DNA of 64,000 nt from Phycisphaerae bacterium. Its GTDB lineage: Bacteria > Planctomycetota > Phycisphaerae > Sedimentisphaerales > Anaerobacaceae. This document shows, one piece after another, positions 51,024-60,133 of the stretch. The stretch covers positions 18,514 through 82,513 of the forward strand of contig JAUXAB010000008.1 of NCBI GenBank assembly GCA_030615025.1, written 5' to 3'. The position numbers and the translations under genes were made by a program. The notes beneath the pieces were generated by a model, which had not been told where the DNA came from, searched no databases, and saw nothing but the letters and a program-made list of their open reading frames with translations. Each line of letters starts with the position of its first letter. Position 1 is the stretch's first letter.

Positions 51024-52322
51024 ATGGATATCCCGCAATTTAAAGATGTTATACAAAAACTGAGTGTTTTTAAGAGACATTCATCGCTACTTGTACCGGT
51101 TGTTATAGGGCTGGTTGGTGCGCTTCTTTTTATACCTACCCACTTAATGAGCAGTAGACTCAAGGAGCAGATGTCACAAGAAAGTATTTTGAAGAGGGGT
51201 AGCCAAGTTGCGTCTTTACAACGAAATGTCGTTCCCAGTGACCAATGGAGAGTAGAGCAAGAGCGTTATGAGGCATATAAAAGCGATGCCAATCAAATAA
51301 CGCTTTTAGCCAAGGCACTCACTCAAAGACAGTTATTAAGCGATAAGATATTTCCTGAGCCGAAAGATTATTCAATATTTCTTTTCAAGGAATTCGGTCA
51401 GCGGTTTCGCGATGGGGCGGATGAGTTGCTTAAGGGTGTAGATGCCGGTGATTGTCCCACAGAGGCGGAGTTGAGGAGAATCCTGGGGGGCTTATTCAGT
51501 GGTGGGTATCGCAGCGGTAGCGGCTTAAATCGGAGTGATTGGAGTGGAGCTGGTACTGAGATAAGAGATGCTCTTTGCCGAGCGAAAGCGGAGTCTGCTT
51601 ATGTTTATTGCGACCCGGCTGATTTGGGCGGATACGAGTTCTGGGGAGCATATCAGTATGCCGGGACGCCCGAGGCGGTTAAGGATTGCTGGTATTACCA
51701 GTTAGGTTACTGGATCATCGAAGATATTATCGATACGATAGATGCTATGAATTCGGGCTCGAGCAGTGTTTTCGAATCGCCGGTCAAACGGCTTCTGGGC
51801 GTAAGTTTCAGTACCAGCGAGGGGGGGTTATCTGTGTCCAGAGAAAGAACGGCAGATGGTAGGCCCAGTTATGTTCTTTCGCTTGAAGATAGGTTCACAC
51901 ATGGGGACCTCTGCACTGGCAGGGTATGCAATGATGATATTGATGTTGTGCATTTTAACATTCGTGTTATGGTAAGTACGAAAGCGGTTTTGCGGTTTAT
52001 GCAGCAGCTTTGCAGCGCCAAGCGGCATATAATTCGTGAATCGTCCCAGGGACTCCTTACGGAGAGCGGACAGGTACAGGAGCCGAGATACGCAAAGCAT
52101 AATCAGATAACGATTTTAGAAAGTAAGATTACGTCGATTAACCGACGAGATGAAATTCACAGTCTCCACCGTTATGGCGAGGATGCTGTGGTAGAGCTGG
52201 ATTTAATTTGCGAATATATCTTTAGCAAGAAGGGCTACGATGAAATTAAGCCGGAATCAGTTAAGAAATCGCAGATAGTTGAGACTGTACCGACGGGCTG
52301 GGACCTTGGGCGCCGCCGTTAG
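51024..52322 (+). CDS. Membrane-anchored pilus-platform protein (Amuc_1100/PilN-O-like, tentative)
   Basis: 432 aa. One N-terminal helix (LLVPVVIGLVGALLFIPTHL, residues ~21-40) is followed by a coiled coil (SSRLKEQMSQESILKRGSQV) and a large periplasmic part. The layout, position after pilM and size recall PilN/PilO and the Amuc_1100-type proteins of Akkermansia pilus-like loci; sequence identity was not tested. The C-terminal half (VLRFMQQLCSAKRHIIRESS) resembles a small alpha/beta domain. It precedes another one-helix protein in the same operon. Confidence 0.6.
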   Translation: MDIPQFKDVIQKLSVFKRHSSLLVPVVIGLVGALLFIPTHLMSSRLKEQMSQESILKRGSQVASLQRNVVPSDQWRVEQERYEAYKSDANQITLLAKALTQRQLLSDKIFPEPKDYSIFLFKEFGQRFRDGADELLKGVDAGDCPTEAELRRILGGLFSGGYRSGSGLNRSDWSGAGTEIRDALCRAKAESAYVYCDPADLGGYEFWGAYQYAGTPEAVKDCWYYQLGYWIIEDIIDTIDAMNSGSSSVFESPVKRLLGVSFSTSEGGLSVSRERTADGRPSYVLSLEDRFTHGDLCTGRVCNDDIDVVHFNIRVMVSTKAVLRFMQQLCSAKRHIIRESSQGLLTESGQVQEPRYAKHNQITILESKITSINRRDEIHSLHRYGEDAVVELDLICEYIFSKKGYDEIKPESVKKSQIVETVPTGWDLGRRR

Positions 52323-52323
52323 A

Positions 52324-52346
52324 GGGACCCCGCTTTGCGGGAACCC
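52324..52346. repeat. GGGACCCCGC-TTT-GCGGGAACCC palindrome
   Basis: It sits right after the stop of the preceding gene. The core CCCGCTTTGCGGG is identical to that inside the HzsA-like gene at 9683-9695. No T tract follows, so it is not a normal terminator. Confidence 0.65.
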
Positions 52347-52400
52347 AAATTCTATAACGACGTAACGAATTAAAAGAGGAAAATATCTGAAGGTGTAAAA

Positions 52401-54431
52401 ATGCGTAAAAAAGGCGGTAACTTTTTCGAAGAACATATCGAAAAGATAGTTTTGGCTGTTATTGGACTTGTGTGTATCTGGCTTTTGATTACGCGTGTTG
52501 TTATCGGCCCGAACAAGGTTCTATACGCAGGTGAGAAGCTCGGCCCTGGTAAGATTGATACTCGCATAAGCAGGGAGGCTGAGCTTTTGAAGGAGAAGCT
52601 GGACGGCAAGCCTGAGCTGCTGCCGCCATATGAGCAGCGAGTTGATGATTTTATTGGTCTGGTCAACTTGCCAATAGGTGATATTGATATTAGCCTGTAT
52701 TGGCCACTGCCTATTCATAGTTCAGCAGACTTTAGCGATAAACGAAAATATCGTATTCCGTGGATTGGTGAGGTCAACGGTGCGGCAATCGAGTGCATCA
52801 GGGCAGTGGCTTATGTGCCTACCATAGATATTGACGAGGAGAATCCTTATGATTTAACAGTGTGTGAGCCAAATGATATTGATTTTGTAACGGTGGAGGC
52901 GAAGTTTGATGTCGCGGGACTACATGGGAGGTTTTATGACAACTTTGCCGGCGATGGTGTTGAGCAAGAAGAATGGCGTGACCCGTGCCTTGCGAATCCG
53001 GTTTTTGCGGCTGTGCAGTTGCAAAGACAAGAATTGGGCGCCGACGGCAGTTGGAGTGAGTGGCAGATCGTGCCTCGAACGAAGATCGACCCTCGCAAAA
53101 GGATGTTTGAATCTGTAGAAGAGGTAGAAGAGGTTGAAGAGCTGCCGCCCGGCGGGATAAAAGTGCGTCTGCTTCAATTTGATGATGCAGAAGTGAGGAT
53201 GACTCTGCTGCAACCGGAGGCTTATAAGATTGCGTCGGCAAAGGAGGAGTGGTTTCCTCCCTCACTGCATAAGAAATATGTAGAGCAGCTGGAAGAGATA
53301 GAGTTAGAAAAGAAGCGTAGAGCCAAGGAGGCAGAAAGGAAAGAGCGTGAGGAGGAGCGTGAAAGGGCGAGGGATGAGCGTGAAAAGGCACGCGAAGAGC
53401 GGCGCAGCAAAGCGTTTGAAACAGGACCGTACGGCGGAAGGCGTGATGACTTAACGCGTGGGGAAGGGCGTTTTGGAACTGGTAGAGCTGGCAGAGAGCC
53501 GCGGACAAGAAGAGACCGTAGCGAGCGCTGGAGTGAAACGGAGTCTTCGTCAAGGAGAAAAGAGCGTGAGGAGCGTGCGAGGGAGAGAGAATTACGTCTG
53601 GCGAAACTTAGGGCGGCTTCAAGGACAACATCTTTAGATGATATCTATAAAGAACTTGACGAGATTCTGATTACCAGGGTAACGGATATTGCGAAGCTGC
53701 GCGAGGCATTGGTGGTCTGGGCGCACGATGATACTGTAGAGCCGGAGAAGAGCTACCGATACAGAATTCGCTTAGGGGTTTTTAATCCGATAGCCGGGAC
53801 GAATCAGTTCAACGAGCAAGACGAAGACCTGAAGAACAAAATTGTTTTATGGAGCGAGTTTTCTGAGGTAACAGAGACTGTAAGGATTCCGGGGACATTG
53901 TACTTTTTCCCGCGTGATGTGCAGGAAGCCGCCAGGATTGTTACGGTGCAGGTCACCAGGTATGCATTAGGTTACTGGTACAGTAAAGACTTTGCGGTCA
54001 AGCCGGGAGAGATTATAGGTAAGGTCGCTGAGTTCGAGCCGGTGGAGAAGAAAAAGGGGACTATTGTGCCTACGGTGCTTATGGCACCCCAGACAATTGA
54101 TTATGCTACTGGAGCAGTTCTGGTGGATGTTGTTTCTGTGAATGATTGGTCGGACGGAAGGAATATGTATGCCAGGCATTATTATGATATGCTTTACAGT
54201 TTTGACGGTGGCAGCATTGAGCACATGCCTATTAACCCGAAGTATTGGGACGAAGAATTACGGATTAAGTTAAATGAAATCAAAGGATTTCAGAAAGAGC
54301 CGAAAGAACCTTTGCGACCCTGGGACACACAACCGGCTGGTTGGGAGTTAGCTCCAGAGTTAGAATACCAATATGAAGAACCCGTGGATATCAGGGAGGA
54401 GCCGCGTCGTCCGAGACGTCGAGCCAGGTGA
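52401..54431 (+). CDS. Large membrane-anchored protein of the pilM locus, unknown function
   Basis: 676 aa. One N-terminal helix (IVLAVIGLVCIWLLITRVVI, residues ~15-34) anchors a periplasmic protein with a central Arg/Glu-rich coiled segment (about residues 290-400, EERERARDEREKAREERRSK) that is likely a long single helix. Two beta-rich regions flank it (AYVPTIDIDEENPYDLTVCE; SYRYRIRLGVFNPIAG), the second Fn3-like. No family recognised. The order pilM, then two one-helix proteins suggests a three-part periplasmic platform. A GAGGAAAA sequence lies a little upstream of ATG 52401. Confidence 0.65.
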   Translation: MRKKGGNFFEEHIEKIVLAVIGLVCIWLLITRVVIGPNKVLYAGEKLGPGKIDTRISREAELLKEKLDGKPELLPPYEQRVDDFIGLVNLPIGDIDISLYWPLPIHSSADFSDKRKYRIPWIGEVNGAAIECIRAVAYVPTIDIDEENPYDLTVCEPNDIDFVTVEAKFDVAGLHGRFYDNFAGDGVEQEEWRDPCLANPVFAAVQLQRQELGADGSWSEWQIVPRTKIDPRKRMFESVEEVEEVEELPPGGIKVRLLQFDDAEVRMTLLQPEAYKIASAKEEWFPPSLHKKYVEQLEEIELEKKRRAKEAERKEREEERERARDEREKAREERRSKAFETGPYGGRRDDLTRGEGRFGTGRAGREPRTRRDRSERWSETESSSRRKEREERARERELRLAKLRAASRTTSLDDIYKELDEILITRVTDIAKLREALVVWAHDDTVEPEKSYRYRIRLGVFNPIAGTNQFNEQDEDLKNKIVLWSEFSEVTETVRIPGTLYFFPRDVQEAARIVTVQVTRYALGYWYSKDFAVKPGEIIGKVAEFEPVEKKKGTIVPTVLMAPQTIDYATGAVLVDVVSVNDWSDGRNMYARHYYDMLYSFDGGSIEHMPINPKYWDEELRIKLNEIKGFQKEPKEPLRPWDTQPAGWELAPELEYQYEEPVDIREEPRRPRRRAR

Positions 54432-54667
54432 GCTTGTGTAACGTGCCGATTGGCATGAGGGCCCGCTTTTGTGGCGTGACCAAAAATTGAATGAAGGGGG
54501 GATTTGCTGCTCACGATCGATTATTATCTGAAACTCATCTGGGGGACATCGCAAGATTTACTGAGTTTCACTATTGTTTGCACCATCAAAAATCTCCATT
54601 TTGCGTGAAGCCGGACGCGTCCGTAAGTGTGTTAGCGGAGCCAATGCTATTCAGTTGCAGGGGATGC
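54432..54667. other. Convergent spacer
   Basis: 236 bp between converging genes; neither a gene nor a clear terminator was seen. Confidence 0.35.
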
Positions 54668-56275
54668 TTAGCTGCCGTTGTTTGCCTTTTTGTATGTGAG
54701 CTGACTTTTCTGCAGCGAGAGCGTGTGGATGACCTCATTATCAATGTTGATGATCTGGTAAGTTACTTGCGGGTCGGATAGGCCAGTGTCGAATGAGAGC
54801 AATCCGAATGAACATTTCTTATTGTAACCGAATAGAGCACCCGGCATCAGTTTGTGCGTGTGGACGTTGGTCAGCTTTGAACTTTCGAACTCATACAACG
54901 CATATCCGTCCGGGCGTTCAATCTTCCACACATCGGAGCGATGACGGTCGGCTGAGATAAGAATTACTCCGTCAATCTTGTTTTCTTCGAGAAAGGAAAA
55001 GATATCCTCACGCTCTTTTTTGTAGCCTTCCCAGGTGTCGAGACTTCCGGGCTTGGTGCCAAAGGCCCAGGGCACGGGTGAGGCGAGAACTTTGAAGGTA
55101 GCGGTAGAAGACTTGAGCTTTTTGAATAGCCATTGTTTCTGAACGGGGCCGAGCATGGAGGGATTCTTGGCTCTGGGGTTTGTGCGGTAATAACGGCCGT
55201 CGAGCATAAAGAAGTCGACGTCGCCGATGGAGAAATCAAACCAGCAGCCGGGTTGATTCTCTCCTCCGCCCCAGTTCGGGTTGTTCCAGTTGTTGCGGAA
55301 TAGGCGCCAGACGGGAATCTTCCAGTTTGGTTTGTTTATTTGCGGGCCGCCCCAGCCATCATTGGTGGTAAAGTCATGGTCGTCCCAGATGGCATAGATG
55401 GCCGTGGAGGCGACGAAGTTGCGGAATTCAGGGCGGCACTGACGGCGATAATAGCAATATTGCTGTACGGCTGGTCTTGTCGGATTGTCGATATAGACGT
55501 TGTCGCCGAGAAAAAGAAAAGCGAGCAACTTGTGCACGGCAATCGTATCCCACATTCTTTCGTGCCAGGGTGTGTATCCTGCTCCGCCGCCGAACCCGAT
55601 TTGAAACTTCCGTTTAGTGCTTGAAGCTGGGAACGTGCGGAATGACCACTGTTTCGGCTGCTTCTTGCTGTTCACCAGCAGTTCGTAGTAATACCGGGTA
55701 TCCGGCTTAAGGCCGTACGCGGTGATTATGGATGTGAAGTCTCTGTTTTTGTTTGTTTTCGCCACGGCGGACTTTATAGGCGGACTCATATTCTGCGAGG
55801 AGCTAACGAAAACTTGCACGGGTACTTCGTTCGCGGTCCGTACCCAGAAATTTGCGCTGATGTCGGTGACGTAGCCAAGCATTGGGCCGTGCAAAAGCTC
55901 GACGGCGTGTTTTTTCGCCAATTCCTTAAACTGGGCACTGTCGGTTAGAGGCATTAGCAAATCCCTGGGACCGGCGAGGAAACGGCTGAAGGGAAGTCCT
56001 GCGTCAACGGCCTGCCTGGCATACGCAACGGCCTTGCCAATGTCTTTCTTTTGGGCGTAAGCAACTGCTAGGCCGTACATAGACTCGAGGTCGTTGGGGT
56101 GTTTCTTAAGATAGCTCTTAAAGTGTCTTATGGCACTGTCGTGCTTAGCATCCACGATTCGGGAAATTGCGTCTCTGTTCTGCTGCTTGTAGTCTGCGGC
56201 ACGAATGGCAACGGCAAACAAGAATAATGTCAGGCACACAAATGCTAATACACCAAAAACTTTTCTCCAATTCAT
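54668..56275 (-). CDS. PhoD-like alkaline phosphatase/phosphodiesterase with N-terminal TPR
   Basis: ATG 56275 is preferred (signal peptide MNWRKVFGVLAFVCLTLFLF). Residues ~30-110 form TPR-like helices (FKSYLKKHPNDLESMYGLAV, YAQKKDIGKAVAYARQAVDA). A Fn3-like domain (PVQVFVSSSQN, then GLKPDTRYYYELLV) and the PhoD metallophosphatase core follow, with LGDNVYIDNP, YAIWDDHDFTTND, DFFMLDGRYYR and ILISADRHRSDVW supplying the metal ligands. Probably secreted, hydrolysing phosphate esters. The TPR addition is not usual for PhoD. Confidence 0.88.
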   Translation of the reverse strand: MNWRKVFGVLAFVCLTLFLFAVAIRAADYKQQNRDAISRIVDAKHDSAIRHFKSYLKKHPNDLESMYGLAVAYAQKKDIGKAVAYARQAVDAGLPFSRFLAGPRDLLMPLTDSAQFKELAKKHAVELLHGPMLGYVTDISANFWVRTANEVPVQVFVSSSQNMSPPIKSAVAKTNKNRDFTSIITAYGLKPDTRYYYELLVNSKKQPKQWSFRTFPASSTKRKFQIGFGGGAGYTPWHERMWDTIAVHKLLAFLFLGDNVYIDNPTRPAVQQYCYYRRQCRPEFRNFVASTAIYAIWDDHDFTTNDGWGGPQINKPNWKIPVWRLFRNNWNNPNWGGGENQPGCWFDFSIGDVDFFMLDGRYYRTNPRAKNPSMLGPVQKQWLFKKLKSSTATFKVLASPVPWAFGTKPGSLDTWEGYKKEREDIFSFLEENKIDGVILISADRHRSDVWKIERPDGYALYEFESSKLTNVHTHKLMPGALFGYNKKCSFGLLSFDTGLSDPQVTYQIINIDNEVIHTLSLQKSQLTYKKANNGS

Positions 56276-56308
56276 TTTATTGGTATCCTTAATCTTAGAC
56301 CTTTTTAA

Positions 56309-56391
56309 GCAAAAACTAAAAACCATAATTCAAAACATAAAACTTTTGGGTTTAATGCTATGATTTTTTGTTTTTCACTTTTCGCTTTAGC
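56309..56391. repeat. AAAACTAAAAACC word array
   Basis: Degenerate words such as AAAAACTAAAAACCATAATT, AAAACATAAAACTT and, on the other side, TTTTTCACTTTTCGC. Related arrays lie at 58611-58662 and 59421-59475. Confidence 0.65.
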
Positions 56392-58657
56392 GGCACTGCT
56401 GTTTTAACTGGTTCAGTTTTTCAGCCCATAAAGGCGGAATATCAGTGAAGCTGCTTTCGAGGACCTCGATGGTATGCAGGATGGTTTTTTTTTCTGTTTG
56501 CGGCATTTTGGCACAGCAATCCAGCTCGTAAAATTTTGCTCGCCACCATTTCCAGGTTCGCTGCTTCGCTTCGTGTGCATCGTCTTTTCGTATTTTGGCA
56601 GCTTGCGCCCACAATCGGGCTGCCTCGGCGAATTTGCCCTGGGCGGTGAGCAGTCTTGCCCTGCAGCGAAGCACGTCCACCTCGTTGGCGGCGTCGTTTG
56701 CCAGATTATTGAGCAGCTTATCGACTTGTGATAATTTTTCCGGCTCATTTGCTGCAGCGAAGACTGATATCTCCGCCAGATATAAACGGGCCTGACTCAC
56801 GGGGACAAGGCCGAAAGTGGACAGGGATATTCTTTCACAATATTTGGCAATTCTTTCACAATTGCTCACAAGCTTGGTGAAATCGTTTGCTTGTTGCTGG
56901 AGCTGGTCGATTTCGTTAATGATTTCCGAGAGCAGCTCCATTGCTTCGCCGGCGTGCTCGTAACGGTTCTGCTCAATAGCTGCGAGCAGACAGTTGGCCG
57001 ATTCCTCAAGTCTGCCGAGCTGCCGCAGCGCGTTTGATTTGAGGACGTTCAGGTTTGGGTCGATAGCGATTTCAGCGTCGGTGAGGACATCCAGGACCTT
57101 CTGGGTAGAAGCTTTATCCTTCGGTTCGAGAAGCAGCCGGCAATATACGTTTATTGCTTCTGTTCGTAGCTGACGGTTTTCTTCGTTCCGGCGGCAGTCT
57201 GTTATAAGGTCGCCCAATAGCTTAAGTAGCTCACTGCGCTTTTCTTGATTTTTGGACTGGCTTTGCTGTATTGCTTCGGTTATGAGGTCCAGCTTTGCTC
57301 TGTTGCACCAACGTCCGGCAGGTCGGCCGGCAATTTTGTCCAATAGTAGTTTGCTTTTTTCGGCTTGGCCGCAGTCGCCGAGAATGATGGTATAGAGGTA
57401 CTCAAGTTTTTCATCGATTTTTTCGGCTGCCATTGTGCGGTAATTTTCGAAAGCTTCGATAGCAAACCGGCAGTTCGCCGGGTTCTGGCTATAGAAGCTG
57501 TATGCGAGCTGCGCAGCTTGCCTGGCGATTTCGTGGGCCTCAATATCCAGTCTGTCACTTTTTTGTCCGCCGATGGGGGACTGCAACGTGCTTGCCTTTA
57601 TCAGGAGATTAACCGCCTTGGCTGGAGACGAGTCTGCGAATGCAATTGCGGCGACATAAAGTATCAAAGGTGTCTGGAATTTCTCTGCACCTGAGAGGTG
57701 GCCTAACAGCGTTTCATAATCTTTAGTTTCATTTTCCCACGCGGCCTGCGCAGCCAATTCAGCTTCAAAAACGCTGACTTGCTGCAAGCTTTGCTGTTGC
57801 TTGACTCGATGTGATAAATCCGACAAAACAAGCGAGCCGAGAAAATCTTCGATTTGAGGCCATATTTGAACGGTTTTTTCAAAGCCTTGCGGGTCATATT
57901 GTCTTTGCAGAAAGGCTAAAGACAAAATCAATTCAAAATCATTGTTACAACTACTTTGCGACAATTTGTGAGCCAATGAGTTTAACGCTTCTAATTTGCC
58001 TACACTAAATAATTTGATTCTTTCTATCGCCGCCCGAAAATAAATTGCATCTGGTACTGAAGACCGGGCCATAAGCGAATTGAGTATATCTATTGCTAAT
58101 GTTTGCCAGGCGGAGTCAATCTGGGCCAACGCAAGGATTTTAGCTCTTAGAAGCTGCGAATTAGCTGAACTGTGTGCTGTGTCGAGCGAGATTATTTGAC
58201 CCCTCACGTCTTGCAGCGTTTTATTTAGTGGTGACTGTTCGACTGTGAGGGCCAGATAGTAATCAAATTCACATTTGGCTAAATTGGTAATGTAAATATC
58301 AGTAGATAACTTTCTCCACAGACCGGTTGAGCCGTATCTGTCGTCCCAATCATTTCCCTGATAATCTTCGATTTGCTGTTTTATTTTCCTCTGGCTTTCT
58401 GCAATTGCCTGCAGTTGGTCACCGGCCGTTTTCGCAAGTGTGTGGAGATTTTCTTTATCGCGGCGAGTTAGAAATTTGCCGCTGTATTCGTATGCCATAC
58501 GAAGCTGGAAGCTTCTTTGCATAAATGTATCGGTGGTTTGCCGTGCTTTTTCGGCCAGGCTGTTAATATCCTCAGCAGTGGGGATAGCCTTGGCTGAACT
58601 TGCCGAGAGAGCGAAAAGCGAAAAACCAAAAGCTAAAAACCATACTTTAAAATTCAA
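56387..58657 (-). CDS. Exported TPR-like helical-repeat protein, unknown function
   Basis: A TTG start at 58657 is proposed: AGGAG lies about 10 nt upstream and the next residues form a signal peptide (FKVWFLAFGFSLFALSASSA). Starting further upstream would overlap the previous gene. About 756 aa, almost entirely helical pairs reminiscent of TPR/Sel1-type repeats (AVNLLIKASTLQSPIGG, KLEYLYTIILGDCGQAEKSK, LGRLEESANCLLAAIEQNRY, QGKFAEAARLWAQAAKIR). No catalytic motif. Probably a periplasmic scaffold. The signal-peptide DNA belongs to the AAAACTAAAAACC word family. Confidence 0.65.
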   Translation of the reverse strand: MNFKVWFLAFGFSLFALSASSAKAIPTAEDINSLAEKARQTTDTFMQRSFQLRMAYEYSGKFLTRRDKENLHTLAKTAGDQLQAIAESQRKIKQQIEDYQGNDWDDRYGSTGLWRKLSTDIYITNLAKCEFDYYLALTVEQSPLNKTLQDVRGQIISLDTAHSSANSQLLRAKILALAQIDSAWQTLAIDILNSLMARSSVPDAIYFRAAIERIKLFSVGKLEALNSLAHKLSQSSCNNDFELILSLAFLQRQYDPQGFEKTVQIWPQIEDFLGSLVLSDLSHRVKQQQSLQQVSVFEAELAAQAAWENETKDYETLLGHLSGAEKFQTPLILYVAAIAFADSSPAKAVNLLIKASTLQSPIGGQKSDRLDIEAHEIARQAAQLAYSFYSQNPANCRFAIEAFENYRTMAAEKIDEKLEYLYTIILGDCGQAEKSKLLLDKIAGRPAGRWCNRAKLDLITEAIQQSQSKNQEKRSELLKLLGDLITDCRRNEENRQLRTEAINVYCRLLLEPKDKASTQKVLDVLTDAEIAIDPNLNVLKSNALRQLGRLEESANCLLAAIEQNRYEHAGEAMELLSEIINEIDQLQQQANDFTKLVSNCERIAKYCERISLSTFGLVPVSQARLYLAEISVFAAANEPEKLSQVDKLLNNLANDAANEVDVLRCRARLLTAQGKFAEAARLWAQAAKIRKDDAHEAKQRTWKWWRAKFYELDCCAKMPQTEKKTILHTIEVLESSFTDIPPLWAEKLNQLKQQCR

Positions 58658-58662
58658 AACTC
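58611..58662. repeat. AAAACCAAAAGCTAAAAACC word array encoding a signal peptide
   Basis: Words GCGAAAAGCGAAAAACC, AAAAGCTAAAAACC and TTTAAAATTCAAAACT. On the minus strand this array gives the hydrophobic Phe-rich leader of the helical-repeat protein. Confidence 0.7.
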
Positions 58663-58734
58663 GTTTTCTCCTGTCCTTTAACCTGATTTTAAATCGTGAT
58701 TTCCATTTAAACCTGCTGGGCTGAGCCGCTAAGC

Positions 58735-59325
58735 TTATTTTCCATCTTTGTTGCAGGTCTGTTTCTTTCGCTGCCTGTGATCGTATATGAGGCGTAGCAC
58801 CAATCCTGCCAGAAGACAGACACTGGTTACTATGCTGAAGATAATGAACAATGAACCGGGTATGCCCAGCCAAACGGCGGCGTTGTAATGCACAGGCGGA
58901 CGTGAATAAAAGAAGATATATTTAGGTATTCCAAAAGCTGTCAGCGTTTCACCCAGCATGTCATACCACCACAAGCTCAGACACACCAAAATCACCTTGC
59001 CCGGCCCTTTCCAGCGCCGCACCCAGAGCGAAACAACCGCTAATACAGCTACACACCAGGTGCTGAGAGGACCAGATAGTACAGTCAGTTCATGGAGCAC
59101 TGGTGTCGCGACATCCTCAATGTGGATGCTACCAGGTATGCCCGACCATCCAAACTCCGGCAAGAATCTAAAACCAAAAAGGTTCAGATCAGTAATATGT
59201 CCGCCCGCCAGTATACCGACCAATCCATGTCCTATCAACTCGTGCCAGAGTATGCCGAGTGCAAAGCAAATAGCAAAACAGACTACGTAAGTCAAGCCGA
59301 GCTTTATCTTGCTTCTTTCACCCAT
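58735..59325 (-). CDS. M50-like membrane metallopeptidase/DUF family protein
   Basis: 196 aa with five or six hydrophobic helices. The first carries ALGILWHELIGHGLVGILAG, an HEXXH zinc-binding motif within the membrane, as in site-2-type M50 peptidases. The second conserved motif of active S2P enzymes (LDG or NPDG type) is not evident, so activity is uncertain. It lies upstream of the helical-repeat gene on the same strand with a ~77 bp gap. Confidence 0.7.
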   Translation of the reverse strand: MGERSKIKLGLTYVVCFAICFALGILWHELIGHGLVGILAGGHITDLNLFGFRFLPEFGWSGIPGSIHIEDVATPVLHELTVLSGPLSTWCVAVLAVVSLWVRRWKGPGKVILVCLSLWWYDMLGETLTAFGIPKYIFFYSRPPVHYNAAVWLGIPGSLFIIFSIVTSVCLLAGLVLRLIYDHRQRKKQTCNKDGK

Positions 59326-59605
59326 TGGGTTCTCCCTGTTATCATGGCGGAAAGCCCCATTACAGAAATTCTATATGGCCTATATTAGCAAATTGAACTA
59401 CATTTACTTGGGAAGTCCGGGTTTGAGTTTAAGTTTTGGTTTTACGTTTTTAGTTTTACATTTTTCGTTTTTCACTGACGTTATACCGATTCTATTTATT
59501 AATTGCCGATTGCCTGAGCCTGTCATTCCTGCGAAAGCAGGAATCCAAGCCCTTTCAGTCAGTATTATGTGCCATTTTTTCGGCAATTTTTAACTGTGAT
59601 TGGTA
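59326..59605. other. Short spacer with word array and hairpin
   Basis: It contains TTTGAGTTTAAGTTTTGG-type words (59421-59475) and ATTCCTGC-GAAA-GCAGGAAT (59525-59544). No gene seen. Confidence 0.55.
59525..59544. repeat. ATTCCTGC-GAAA-GCAGGAAT hairpin
   Basis: A perfect 8 bp stem with a GAAA tetraloop, preceded by TGTC and followed by CCAAGC. This matches the general form of a short hairpin repeat common in many bacterial genomes. A degenerate relative sits at 62541-62582. Confidence 0.7.
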
Positions 59606-60091
59606 TTACTCCGTCATTCGGAATGTGATATCGGTAAGTCCCGCTCCGAAAAACATATTATATATTTTTGCGAGATGGTCCCATTTTACTTCGGGCGCAC
59701 AGACAATTTCTATCGGGTCGGTGGCGAATCTTTTTTGGGCAAGCAGGCAATTGTTCATTTTTTCCATCAATACAGCTAAATTTGCCTCGATGTTTTCATT
59801 TTCTATCTGGACTGTGTGAAGCTCGCCTATCTGGACCTTGCAGCCGGCCTGCGTTGCAAAAATATGTATTATCAGAGGCTCAGGCTTTCCTATCGTTGGG
59901 TTCTGGGCCTGTGCGGCAGATAATTGGAACGGCAGGAAATCTTCGGCCGGCCTCCACTTCGCTGCTACAAAAAAGAATATCAGCAGCAGAAATATCATAT
60001 CTATCATCGGTGCCATACGCAAAGTAAACGGATGCCGCCGACTGCTGTTTAGCCGGCCAAAAATGTTGCTTTCCATGCTTTGGTTTTTCAT
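59606..60091 (-). CDS. ExbD/TolR-type biopolymer transport protein
   Basis: 161 aa. The single helix with the proton-path aspartate is MAPMIDMIFLLLIFFFVAAK (about residues 27-46). A periplasmic alpha/beta domain follows (LIIHIFATQAGCKVQIGE, EIVCAPEVKWDHLAKIY). No ExbB/TolQ or TonB/TolA gene accompanies it in the window, so its motor partner must be elsewhere. ATG 60091 or 60076 may be the start. Confidence 0.85.
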   Translation of the reverse strand: MKNQSMESNIFGRLNSSRRHPFTLRMAPMIDMIFLLLIFFFVAAKWRPAEDFLPFQLSAAQAQNPTIGKPEPLIIHIFATQAGCKVQIGELHTVQIENENIEANLAVLMEKMNNCLLAQKRFATDPIEIVCAPEVKWDHLAKIYNMFFGAGLTDITFRMTE

Positions 60092-60133
60092 AGCGTTTAG
60101 TTTTCTTTTTTGCCGGAGCGGGACCTTTGGTTT

